Below are positions 1-10,121 of a stretch of 64,000 nt of DNA, piece after piece. The position numbers and the translations under genes were made by a program. Each line of letters opens with the position of its first letter. Position 1 is the stretch's first letter. The notes below the pieces were generated by a model. That model saw only the letters and a list, made by a program, of their open reading frames with translations. It was not told the origin of the DNA and made no database searches. The stretch lies in contig CM076960.1 in NCBI GenBank assembly GCA_039566865.1, forward strand, positions 18,024,501-18,088,500. The letters run 5' to 3'. Origin of the DNA: Aurelia coerulea. Lineage: Eukaryota > Cnidaria > Scyphozoa > Semaeostomeae > Ulmaridae.

Positions 1-54
1 AATTGTTCTCTGAAATAAAACTGATTTTTTTTTGCGTGGCGCTTGCAGCACTTT

Positions 55-1721
55 TTACACTTTAATTCTGCGATTCAATGATATCTGGTTTTCAACCCAA
101 CTGACAGTTCTTTTATCAACTTCTGAAGAATTGTTCTCTAAAATAAAATCGATGTTCTGAGCTGAGCCTACAGAACCTTCCGTTATTTGTCCTAGGAAGT
201 GGATAACTCTGTTCTCAATTTCCAAACCAGCCTTCGTTTTGCGTAGCACAGTCAGCACCTTTTTGCCTCTTGTCTTTGAGATACAGTTTATTGGGGGCAA
301 GGAAGCTGCTTCGTCAAATTGAAACAATTGCTTTCTCAGTTTTCCTTTTTGGGGAGAGACAAGACCAATCAGATCTCCGTGTGGCCTCTGCAAATTTGTA
401 CCAATCTTAGCAACATCTGTGTTCCAACCTCTCCGCCAAAGCAACGGACTTTTATCAGGTTGCTCGCTATCATTGTCGCCATTTTCCATCACCGAGTTCC
501 TAGAGTTCGTTGCAGTTGGGAACAACCCCAAACTATCTTTGTTCGCAGAAAGTTTTGAGACATGAACTTGTGTAGATGGGGCGTGGTCGCTCTTTTCTCC
601 ACTCGCACTGTTCAGACTGGTCGGTTCTCGTAGATGTTCAAACGTGGAATGACTAGCTGAAAACCCTTCATTTTGCAACCGAATTTTCTTCTTAAGCAAG
701 CGTTTATAGAGAGGAGAACCAGGCCCTAGGTTTTCAATTTTAGTTTGAACATTTGAAGCAGTTTCTTTCGTAGAATTTTTAGTTTCACGGTCTCTTTGGG
801 GCTTCATATCGTCTGGAGGAGTAACCAAACGAACATCAACTGTCTCGATTGAATCATTCCCAGAATCAATGCTACATGATGTCTGCAGCCACTCTCTAAC
901 CTTCTTGTGAGCTCTGGTTGTACAAACATGGCTTTGGTCTCTCTTTGAGCTACTTTCGAACATTACTAGCTTTGAATCTCCCACAAAATTTTTGCCACAC
1001 TGTGGCGGCATTCTGCTTTGATATTCATTCCCTCGACAGCCATCTCCATAAGTCGAACATTTCTTGGGAACACTGCCATACCTCTGATTAAATCCATCTT
1101 TCGACAACCGTTCGCAGTTTCCACCGAACACCTTTCTTGTATCCTCCGCACTCTTTACAAATATTCTCCCATTTTTCGAAAACTCTTTTCCGCCATCTTG
1201 CTTGTTGTGATCTTTTTAAGTTGTTTTCTCGGACTTGTAGCAAAATCTTCGTCAAGTAAAGTATCATTTACAACTTCTTTCGTTGCACAAATATTCAAAG
1301 TTCTATTTTCTAAAATTCCATCCCTTTTAGCACGCCAGTGGCTGTTGTCACATATATCAGCAGATTGCATCGTCGTTATAGTTCTTTGGCACATTTTCTG
1401 GTACAGTTTACCTGTTCCAAACTTTGGATTAACTGTCTTCCTTCTCTCTAATAAACTGTCCTTTTCGTGTTGGTGTTTGCTGGAAAACTCCCTTCGTTCT
1501 CTAAAATTTGGCGATTTGGAATCAAATGGTTTGTTTGTCTCCCTAACATCGAGATAGTCTGCTCCACAATTTAGGGTATCCTCGCTTCTAGAAAGTCTTC
1601 TGTATTCCCGAGAACAACAATCTTTCAAATCTGCATGCGAATACCTTTGATGCTGCCCAGCTTCCAGTTCTCCATTTTTAGAGCATAGCTCATTGGAATT
1701 TTCATCAAGAATCTTCTCCAT
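55..1721 (-). CDS. unrecognised protein, two overlapping reading frames
   Basis: I do not recognise this protein. Two long minus-strand reading frames follow each other. The first runs from ATG 1721 (MEKILDENSNEL) to a stop at 1155. The second is open from about 1217 down to a stop at 55 and ends in NRRIKV. They are in different frames and overlap for about 60 bp, so either a short intron or a one-base indel joins them. The translation is rich in Lys, Arg, Ser, Glu and Asn, with no signal peptide or membrane segment, which suggests a mostly disordered soluble protein. A basic stretch, PLYKRLLKKKIRL, lies in the middle. An acceptor-like TATTTTAG lies just upstream of the first ATG on the minus strand, so a 5' exon may exist beyond 1731. 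Length of about 550 codons without stops in the relevant frames argues for a real gene. The product is unknown. Confidence 0.5.
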
Positions 1722-1730
1722 TTTGTACAA

Positions 1731-2415
1731 TCCTAAAATACTTCATTTATGAGTGAATCATCATTTGTCATTATATAGTTCATCTTCACAAGACACGTCC
1801 TTCTCTCTACCATCTTCTCCTTCTTTCATCTGATCTTTCGCATTCTGTCTTCAATAGAACCTCCCTCCTACATCTGCAAGATCGACGAGATCAGTGACGT
1901 AAAGCTTTCGTTATTACTGGCTGCTTTGTCTTCTGAGACGGGGGTTCTGCTCAGTACGCAGTTCATTCGGTTCGTTGCAAGTAATTCTTTTGTGTAAATT
2001 CAGTGTGTGATGCTTCTCGCCTTCATTACAGTTGCGCAATAAAAACATTGAGCCCCTGTGGCACCGTACAATTTATCAACCGGTATCGACGTAATTTGCC
2101 AGCGATTCTTTATCGTTATGTCCACTTTTCCACGTCATTATTGAAACTGCGAGAATCGCTTGTACCTGCTTGATTCTCTGTGTATGTTGAAGAAGGGAAG
2201 TGTAATTGGCAGTTGGTTGTTATGGTATATATCTTCATGACATAAAAATTGTCAGGACTTTAAAGTGATTTGTTGTTGTTGATTTTTAAGTTGAACAAAA
2301 AACGTGCGAGAAATTATCGAGGAGCAAATCACTCTAAAAAGCTCATACACTGTCGCTAAAAAATCTTCAGAAATCCCTAAAATATGGAAACATCTTTAAC
2401 AAAACCAGGCCTTCC
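1731..2415. other. intergenic, no gene seen
   Basis: This is the upstream flank of the minus-strand gene at 55-1721. It contains a pyrimidine-rich stretch around 1795-1870 and otherwise unremarkable AT-rich sequence. I see no open frame, RNA gene or repeat in it. The gene's promoter or a 5' exon probably lies here. Confidence 0.4.
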
Positions 2416-2975
2416 AACAAGGACAGATTTTGTAAGACAATGCTTTTGTTGAGACCTGAATTCAAAGCGATTAGCGATTGCCGACAAAAGAAATTCTCTC
2501 AACCAGTAATTCAAAACAAACAAAGTCGCAAAAGTTCTCTGAAACCCAGGTAGCTAGCGCGCTCGTTGTGCATTTCAGAAATTGTTTTTAAGAGCAAACA
2601 TGAGCATACATCGAAAGAATAAGTATATATCTACATATCTACCTCGGGCACTTTACTTCTTTGGTTCAGAAGCTGATCAGTAATTGTTTACTTACACCCA
2701 AAAAATAAGAGAATTGAATCGCCCCCCAATTGGCTTCTGAACCAAAGAAATAAAATGCCCAAGGTAGATGTGTAGATATATCCTTCTTCTTTCAACCTAT
2801 GCTTATGTTTACTCTTAAAAATAATTTATCGAATGCACAACAAGCGAGTTGGCTACCTGCGTTTCAGAGAAACTTTTGCGGCTTTGTTTGTTTTGAGTCA
2901 CTGGTTGCGCGAATTTCTTTTGTCTGCGATCGCTATCGCTTTGAATAGACCTATTCTGAAAAGAATCAGAATGGA
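2416..2975. mobile_element. palindromic MITE, family A, copy 1
   Basis: This is the first of about nine copies of a roughly 600-bp palindromic element. Its arms start AACAAGGACAG, pass through AAAGCGATTAGCGATTG, CAGGTAGCTAGC and GAGCAAACATGAGCATA, and meet near 2690. The right arm repeats them inverted. The right end is degraded, so no target duplication can be read here. Better copies show a 9-bp duplication, as expected for a Mutator-like element. There is no coding capacity; short open frames at 2815-3021 are the palindrome read through. Confidence 0.75.
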
Positions 2976-3148
2976 ACAACATTTTCCTACATTTTGTAGA
3001 ATTTTCGAATGTGTACAATAGTGATAGAAGCTCTAAAGCACTGAAACGTCGCGTATCAAAATGTATAAAAATAACGCTCGATCCAGGTTCTTTTGTAGAA
3101 TAGCAAAAAGGTCTATTGCGGACTCAATCAAGAGCAAGTCATGCTATT

Positions 3149-4554
3149 CAGGGGCGGATCCAGGTCCAAATCTGACGGGTGCCAATGGGAGGTAGAAAGG
3201 GGGGTCCGGGAAAATGTTTGGGGCCACGCCCTCTACTTTGGCTTAAAACGTGACCACGCCCTATATTTTGCTTGAAAGTTTGAATTCTCATTTTGAAAAT
3301 CAATGACAATTTCTGTAAGACTTTTCAGAAAATGGACAGTGTGAACTTTTTATTTCAATGAAAGTTTAGGACAAACTGCAAAAACTACTGTTGGACATGG
3401 CAAACTCCACAGTACTTTTACGATGAAAAACATGTCTCATTTGAAGAAAGGTGTTGGATTTCGTTCTAATATGGTAATGAATGGTGCATTCTTCATATCA
3501 CAAAAGGGAAAAAACAAATTTATTGAAACCAAATATGTTTGGGAATTCGTGATTACAGCCATTATTCGTAAGACAATCTACTGCTACAAAGCCCTTTTGT
3601 CCAACCGATATTCCGTATAAATATGATAAAACCTACCCAACAACAACTCGCAGTCAACAATTTCTAACTCATTTTGATTACTACCCATTTGTTGTTTCCA
3701 AAGTAAACATAAATCAAAGGTCTTGCCCAAGTCGTATGGTTAAATATTGATTTAGTTCATGGTAAAATAGCAGCATACACAAAATGAAGGGCCTACCGAG
3801 ATTGCCTCACAGTCGCTGAGCTTTTCCTTTATAACTTCTGGTATCTACTGAAGCTTCGAAACAATCTTGGATTCGTGGATATATCTTAAGTCTTCCAAAT
3901 CGAGACTTCTTTTCTACGTGGAACGGATAGCCTTACTTGCATCGTCGGCCTGGTTGTTGGCTTTGAGAACATTGGCCGCCATGTTTTTGCGCGGCATTCT
4001 GTTTTGTAAGCAGTTTGTTCTTCATCTGGTGATTGGCTAATGGTCTAGTCATTTCTATCAGACGTTCTCCTATTGGCTTGCACCCCTCAAGGTTCTTTCC
4101 GATTGGCTTGCACCCCTCAGTTTCAAACTACGGGTGCTCCCGCCAATTTCAAGCAACCCTCATGCAGCTCTCTGATTGGTTTGCACCAAGGCGCCTTCCT
4201 TACGCGAGTTGCACTGTGCCTGCCTCCGCAAGAGGATTTGGGAATGGAAACGCGGAGATTCCCCTTATGAATAAAGACTTTTTATTTGCGATGATCAAAG
4301 CTGCAGGAGGATGCCCTACGATAAATTTACCATCAATGAATGGGGCTCGAGGGGTGGGGGGGGGGGCGGGCTGAGAAATGAGAATACGGTGATTTCATGA
4401 AAATTTATCATTCAACGATTTTAACAAGTAATATTTTAACTAATACTTCACAACAGAAGATTGTTGGAATCTTGCCTTTCCCAAAATCAAATGATTTCCT
4501 TGCAACTCTGACAGGTGCTTGCGCACCCGTTGCACCTCCCTGGATCCGCCCCTG
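3149..4554. mobile_element. hAT-like non-autonomous element, about 1.4 kb
   Basis: Inverted ends CAGGGGCGGATCCAGG (3149) and CCTGGATCCGCCCCTG (ending 4554) bound a 1406-bp stretch without transposase coding. The CAG...CTG ends are typical of hAT elements. Flanking bases share only CTATT, so the 8-bp target duplication is not clean. Inside, near 4070-4190, a short phrase (GATTGGYTTGCACC) recurs about four times. Open frames at 4033-4374 lie in this repeat and look non-coding. Confidence 0.65.
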
Positions 4555-5033
4555 CTATTGTCTTACAAAGTCTGTTTTGGCCTCCCCAACAAATGGTACA
4601 AATTCTCATAAAAATCATTCGGCAATTCCTTCAAATATCAAAAATGGTTCAAATCCTCAAAAATGTTGCAAAAATTCAAAATCTTTGAAAATCTCTGAAA
4701 ATCTAAATCTATATAATTATGATTCATAGAGGATCTATCTTCGCAGCATTTCGCAGCTAAGATTACTTCTGTTAATTTTTTATACCTTGCACTTGTGTTA
4801 TCGTGATAAATGCTAAGTTAACATATATTGATAAGCGCCCTGGGCGATAGGACATATCTCTCAAAATACGTTTCTTATCTGACACTTTGATCGTACATTT
4901 TCGGCGAGAAAAATCGTGATTAGGAGATTAAAAACAAAAGTATTTAGTGCAGAATTTTTATCAGCAGCAAAGTCACCAGTTTCGATTCTGAAAAAGAGAT
5001 AATCACTTTGGAATATGTTTGATATATCGCAAG
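4555..5033. other. intergenic, no gene seen
   Basis: AT-rich DNA between two mobile elements. It has a run of AAAAATTCAAAATC-type simple sequence near 4610-4700. No supported feature. Confidence 0.35.
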
Positions 5034-5129
5034 GATACCCTGGGTACCAGAGTCTCAAGAAAAAAAAAGAAAAAGAGGAAAGAAAAGGAGACTTATGGAG
5101 AAAAATGAGGCTCTGGTACTCAGGGTATC
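5034..5129. mobile_element. short inverted-repeat element with purine-rich core
   Basis: Inverted ends GATACCCTGGGTACCAGAG and CTCTGGTACTCAGGGTATC flank a purine-rich core (AAAAAAAGAAAAAGAGGAAAG). It is about 96 bp. Its right border is interrupted by the next element, which inserted exactly there. ATCGCAAGG occurs on both outer sides once that insertion is removed, so it may be a 9-bp target duplication. Confidence 0.55.
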
Positions 5130-5132
5130 GCA

Positions 5133-5302
5133 TAGACTTGCCCCAAGTCTATCTATTCCGTCCGTCTACAGTTCCCTGTACAGTACTCTCGAGCTCTCTT
5201 GACGGAATATTGGAATGGCAGATCCATGAAATAGCGGATCCAGGAACTACCGTAAAAAGGGAACGGTAGACAGACGGAAGAGATAGACTTGGGGCAAGTC
5301 TA
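5133..5302. mobile_element. 170-bp MITE, family E (TAGACTTGCCCC ends), 9-bp TSD
   Basis: Inverted ends TAGACTTGCCCCAAGTCTAT and its complement bound 170 bp. The 9-bp sequence GGTATCGCA occurs immediately left (5124-5132) and right (5303-5311), a perfect target-site duplication. A 9-bp duplication points to a Mutator-like transposase. Right-end and left-end fragments of the same family lie at about 5483-5502 and 56832-56870. Confidence 0.85.
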
Positions 5303-5311
5303 GGTATCGCA

Positions 5312-6262
5312 AGGCGAGACCTAAACCTCCTGTCATGTCTGTGACATACGAGATTTCAAAATCTATCAGAAGCGTTTGAAAATTCGTTATTCCGAGAATA
5401 TTTGTACCTCATATGATATGATATAGGTTTATGTTTCGTAGTATACTTTTAGATATAGAATTATTTATTACAGTTGACGAAATAGATTTGGGGCAAGTCT
5501 AGGATAACCCATATCATGTGCATATAAACTAGGATGATGCTAACCTATATTATGTCGACATAACTCAAAGGTTACGTTCGTGTCAAAGCAAGAGACTTTT
5601 GAAATAATGGAAAGTGAAAGACGTGCTGTAACCCTACAGCACTCATTCCTGTTGGTTTACAAAAGAAAAGACGTTGCTGGGTGCCGCCATGGATACGAGA
5701 TAAAAGAACTCCGTAGATGAATAAATCAATGATAACAAACACAATGTAATATTAGATGAGGATTAAAAACGGGGGATGGCTTTTACAATCCTGTATGCAG
5801 ATCTACAAAAGACGAGATTTGTTTGAGCAGGTTGCTCCGTGGGAGCTCTCAAAATTTGTACCAGTTCCAAAAACTATTCCACGCATCTTTACAGGGTGTC
5901 CAAATGCACGAAGACCTGAAAGAATTGACATTTGAAAGCGGAGAAGCTTATGACAAGAAATAAATGGAAAGACAGCAGAACTAAAGAAAATAACCGAATT
6001 CATCAACAAATAGAGTACCCTGGAAATAAAGTTTGGTTGGCCCCTGTGGGCTTCCGTAACAAATATATAGAAAAGAGAACAGAAAAGACTACTAACTAGG
6101 AAAAAAAGAAAAAAACTATTGTAGGAGAGCCTCGCACTGTCTCGAAAGAGGCTGTGCTTGCCCGGTGCGGCAAAGAGGGCGTCATGCAGATTCAAAGATT
6201 CAAAAAGCTAACTAAAACATAAAAATGTGTTTCATAAAGGGAACTGACATGGTTAAAAGCTG
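5312..6262. other. intergenic, no gene seen
   Basis: No gene is supported. A solo family-E right end (GGGGCAAGTCTA) lies near 5491-5502. The open frame at 5803-6195 on the minus strand has no recognisable domain and is probably chance. Confidence 0.35.
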
Positions 6263-6270
6263 CCCTGAAC

Positions 6271-6568
6271 CAGTGGCGTGGCCACGGGGGGGGGGTATGG
6301 GGGGGTCAATTGCCCCCCCCCCCACTTTTGTCGAAAGATGGTCCTCGAGATTCCTCTAAAACCGAGGAGAAAATAGCTGGGTATAGGTTGGGTAAGAAGT
6401 TTTTGAGAAATGTCAAATCTTCCATTTTAGCACTGGCAAGGATGATATTGGGAGATGCATTCTAAGCCACAGTAAAGGGCGTGGCCCCAAAAATTTTCCC
6501 TTGGGGCTTCGCCCCCAGACCCCCTCGTTTGGATTCCCCCCACTTAAATTACCCTGGCCACGCCGCTG
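6271..6568. mobile_element. 298-bp hAT-like MITE, 8-bp TSD
   Basis: The ends are CAGTGGCGTGGCCA and TGGCCACGCCGCTG. The 8-bp sequence CCCTGAAC flanks both sides (6263-6270 and 6569-6576), a perfect target-site duplication. CAG...CTG ends plus 8-bp duplication are diagnostic of hAT. Poly-G and poly-C tracts lie just inside the ends. Confidence 0.9.
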
Positions 6569-6576
6569 CCCTGAAC

Positions 6577-7199
6577 CAAGTTAAAGATATAGCTTTTGAT
6601 AACCTTGGACACATGCAGTTTCATTGCGTAGCTAAAAAAATACTATAGGTGCGTATTTATTATAGCAGCGGCCTCTCGAAATAGTTACATGTCTACATAT
6701 TCCATTTAAATTCTATGAGGTTCTGCAAAATAATTTTGCTTGAAATATATCTCTAGTGAAATTTGAAAAAATAGTTTGTCATATTTTGTCTAATTTCAAC
6801 TTCAGAACAATTGTCAGCAAAAGTTTTGGTGAAATTTGACGAAAATTTATTCAATTTTGTTGCTGTGCACTTTTTGAGAATTAACCAAAATATACGCGCT
6901 AGACGTCGCTTGTCGGATTGTCAAACAAAATAGTATTTTCGTGATCATTATAGTTTTCCCATAAAAGATTGATGCTTTTATGGTTTTATATCGTGTCTGA
7001 TATGGGTAAGCTTGCCTTGAGCAATTCCGAGCAATTTCATTCGTCATAGAAAAATTGTTTTTGACTGCAGATTTGAATGAAGCTCCATGGAGGTTGATTG
7101 AAGAATGTTTGGAATGGAAAGGATATTTTCTTTGCAGCCTGAAGCCGACGGTAAAATACTCTGTAAAATATATGGAGGCTGTTCACGCTTTCATGCTGC
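6577..7199. other. intergenic, no gene seen
   Basis: AT-rich DNA with no supported feature. Confidence 0.3.
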
Positions 7200-7612
7200 T
7201 GTAGGCTTAAAAATCCTATTTTGAATTTGGGATATTTTCGTCTTGCACTGGTCAGTGGTCACATCAAACTTGTACAAAAACCTTTTTACAATTGTAAAAT
7301 ATCACATGCTTCTCAAATTAACTCTACAAACTGCTTCTCATATAGAGGGGCCAAACTTTGGAACAAATTAAAAAGAGAAAATAAGATGGCCAGTACTTTC
7401 TCACAATTCAAATCGTCATTGAAAAATGCCAGATCCTGTACATAATCACACCTTTCCTTTTGACTTTTGATACCTATATATTAGTTTTTATCTTGATATT
7501 GTAAGTTGCTTTTTTTCTTTCTTTTAACAGGGCAGTTTGTAAATCAATTTTTGTATTATACGTTGAATACTTACCCTGTATAAATATTATAAAATGAAAT
7601 GAAATGAAATGA
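7200..7612 (+). mobile_element. 3' end of a non-LTR retrotransposon
   Basis: The frame at 7221-7445 encodes the last part of a LINE reverse-transcriptase protein. The tail phrase SYRGAKLWNKLK...STFSQFKSSLK is typical of CR1/jockey-type C-termini. It is followed by a short 3'UTR and a (GAAAT)n tail at 7592-7610, as at the 3' end of such elements. The 5' part is missing. Confidence 0.7.
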
Positions 7613-7616
7613 CATA

Positions 7617-9140
7617 CACTCATTTTTTATGAGAAACTAAGGTCCGGGGCTGGGCTGGTAGACAGTTTCTTAAATTTTTGGGGCATTTTGCTACCAAAAG
7701 TTTCTCAGGTGTTTCTCATATTTTTAATGCCAGAAGTGTAGAGTTAATTTTGTTTTGTCCAAAGGGCTCCCAAATTACTTAGTAAGATCTCAAAACGAAT
7801 AAATAACATGATTCGCACTCAAAATAATGTCCAAGCAGTTGCTATAACTGTACACTGTCAAAACATTTTGAGTGCGATAGGAAAATGAAATTTGTAAATT
7901 ACAAACGTTTCTTAGCTTTTTCAATTCAGGTAGGGTTGTTTCTTAACTTTAGAAAAATTGAGCCTACCGTTTCTTATAGTGGATTGGTAAAGTGCGAGTT
8001 GCGAGTTACGAGTTGCGAGTTGCGAGTTGGTGCTTTCTGCGAGTTGCGAGTTGCGAGTTAATAGTGAAAAGTGCGAGTTGGTACATTTAAAATGCGAGTT
8101 GCGAGTTCGGTAAAAAAACCTCAGATTTTCCATCTTTTGCAGCTAAAACAGCGTCATTTTTTGGAGAGCCTTTGTCAGGATCAGGGGAGTATAAAAAACT
8201 GTTTTGTTATTCAAATGATTTGCTTTGAGCTCGGTTAATTAGGCCTAAGAGAAGAGAAATTATTCTCTTTGGTATTTCTTGAGTTGGTAATATAGGCTGC
8301 ATTGATTGAAAAGTTTCTTAAAGATTGAAAAGTTTCTTAACTTCGAATTGACCTCCCATCGCTTCTATAGCCTACGCGTAAACCCATTATTTCAAAAAAA
8401 GAAAGGGTCTACGAAACAATGAGCAAAAGCTTGCGACTACAGTTCCAGAGTTTTGGAACTTAATTTATGCAGCCTTTGTTGATGAGACGCGTTTCAGACA
8501 TTATTTGAACAAAGAATAATTAATTGGGCAGCCGTAGCAAGTTTTATCTCTTTATTTCATGTGAAATTAAGAAACTTTTACTTCTATGGGCTTATCCAAG
8601 TTTCTTATAAAAGGAAAAAAGTCAGATCATGACAACTAAGGCAAGTCCCCAATGTACTGCATACAGTGACATTCGTGAACAACTAGAGGGGAATGAAAGC
8701 TGCAAATTGTAAGGCCCCCGTAGCTTCTTATAATTTGCTACTTATAAAGAAAATTACAACGGCCTAAAAACGCTTGGTTACAAAGGGAAATCCTTAAAAC
8801 AGTTCCAAATTCAACTGCAGCTTCAAAAACAGTTTTATTTGGCGAAAAATGCATCAATTCAAAAGAAAACAGACAACTCGTAATTTTAGTTTCAACTCGC
8901 ACTTTTGAGTTTGCAACTCGCACTTTTGAGTTTGCAACTCGCACTTTTGAGTTCGCAACTCGCACTTTTGAGTTTGCAACTCGCAAGTTAAGTTCAACTC
9001 GCAACTCGTAACTCGCATAATAAATGCAACTCGCAACTCGCAACTCGCAAAATAAGTGTAACTCGCAACTCGCAACTGCAACTCGCAACTCGCACTTTAC
9101 CATATCACCTTATAAGCAGTTTCTCATAAAAATATGAGTG
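7617..9140. mobile_element. 1.5-kb inverted-repeat element with TTGCGAG minisatellite arms
   Basis: The ends are CACTCATTTTTTATGAG at 7617 and the matching complement ending at 9140, both flanked by TA. Inside, the left arm (7985-8110) carries TTGCGAG heptamers and the right arm (8876-9100) carries their complement, including five copies of a 21-bp unit. The 9-mer GTTTCTTAA or GTTTCTTAT recurs many times throughout. No transposase is encoded. TA flanks suggest Tc1/mariner; CACT ends with many subterminal motifs suggest CACTA/EnSpm. Open frames at 7921-8133 and 8738-9103 are read-through of the minisatellite. Confidence 0.75.
8876..9100. repeat. AACTCGC minisatellite
   Basis: A tandem array of AACTCGCA units. 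The proximal part is five 21-bp units (TTTGCAACTCGCACTTTTGAG-like) and the distal part is 7-bp units. The inverted partner lies at 7985-8110, so the two can pair as a long hairpin. Confidence 0.85.
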
Positions 9141-9142
9141 TA

Positions 9143-10121
9143 TTGGATTGATAGCCCAGGGCCATTATCGATTTTGTTGTATCAAATTTGTTGCATTTAT
9201 TGATGCAGTTCATCTTATGGCCTCAATACGATATCGTTCTAGACTTACTGTAATCGTCGTAGTCAGTTTCGCTATTTAACTGAGGGGTTTATGGAGAAAG
9301 ACTGCGAAAGACTGCGTCATGAAGAAGTTAACAGAACATTTCTTTCAATAAAATGGAGAAAACGATTCTTCCATACTCCTGAACTTCTTTACTTTAAAAT
9401 GCTGTGCGAGATGAAATGCTAGCTATAAAAACAAGAGTGATTATTAGACTTATTACGTTGATTCCTATCTTAATCACTTTGAGTGATTATTATGACTAAC
9501 ATGTTTCTTTATATACCAGAACGATTTTGTCAAATGTAAACGATTTGTCATGTACTAAAGTTGGAAATGAATGATTGAAATCAGATGCTACAGCCAAAGT
9601 CACCAGGAAGGAGAAATAAAACGGGACATGTAAGTATTTATCTGCCCAATCCAAAGAGATAACAGTGTGGAACAAAACACAAAAGCTGCGCTGGCCATTC
9701 ATAAGGACCAAACAATATCTTGTATAGTGTTGTTTTATAATGTTGTGAGATGGATTTTCTTCAAAAGTCAAATACAAAATTCATGTTATTTTGGTTTCGG
9801 ACGACATATTTTCGAAACAAAATTTTGAAATTTCCGACAAATTTCCAGAAAATATCGGACAATATTGGCAAAAATGTCGAAACTTTTGAGTCCCCGTGAA
9901 ATTTCTTGCTTTTTCTTTATTAGTTCCGCAGCCCGTGATCCGTGGTTCCGTGGTCCGTAACCTCGCAGAGGATAGATTGTATGATGTCAGGTCAAATACA
10001 ATCTAAGGTTGTTGTTGCTGTTCTTTACACGAAGTTTAGAAAATGGCAGAAGCAAAAAAGCACAGAGATGAAGAGAAATAGTACTCGAAAAGGCACTAAA
10101 CTCGAAAATCAGATCAGAGAG
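9143..10121. other. upstream region of the H6PD-like gene
   Basis: No repeat is seen in 9143-9900. A pyrimidine tract ending TTCTTTATTAG at about 9924 resembles a splice acceptor, so a 5'UTR intron may end there. The open frame extends upstream of 10122 with in-frame ATGs near 9980. Those residues are basic and polar, so the ATG that starts the signal peptide is preferred. Confidence 0.4.

Noticed and set aside
4033..4374. 113-aa frame with a repeated GLHPS phrase
   Set aside because: It lies inside a hAT-like non-autonomous element and reflects a short internal DNA repeat.
8738..9103. 121-aa and 75-aa open frames rich in CELRV repeats
   Set aside because: They are read-through of the AACTCGC minisatellite in two frames of the same repeat.
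9942..10121. N-terminal extension of the H6PD frame
   Set aside because: It begins with GTG, is not similar to the family, and places the signal peptide internally; the ATG at 10122 is a better start.
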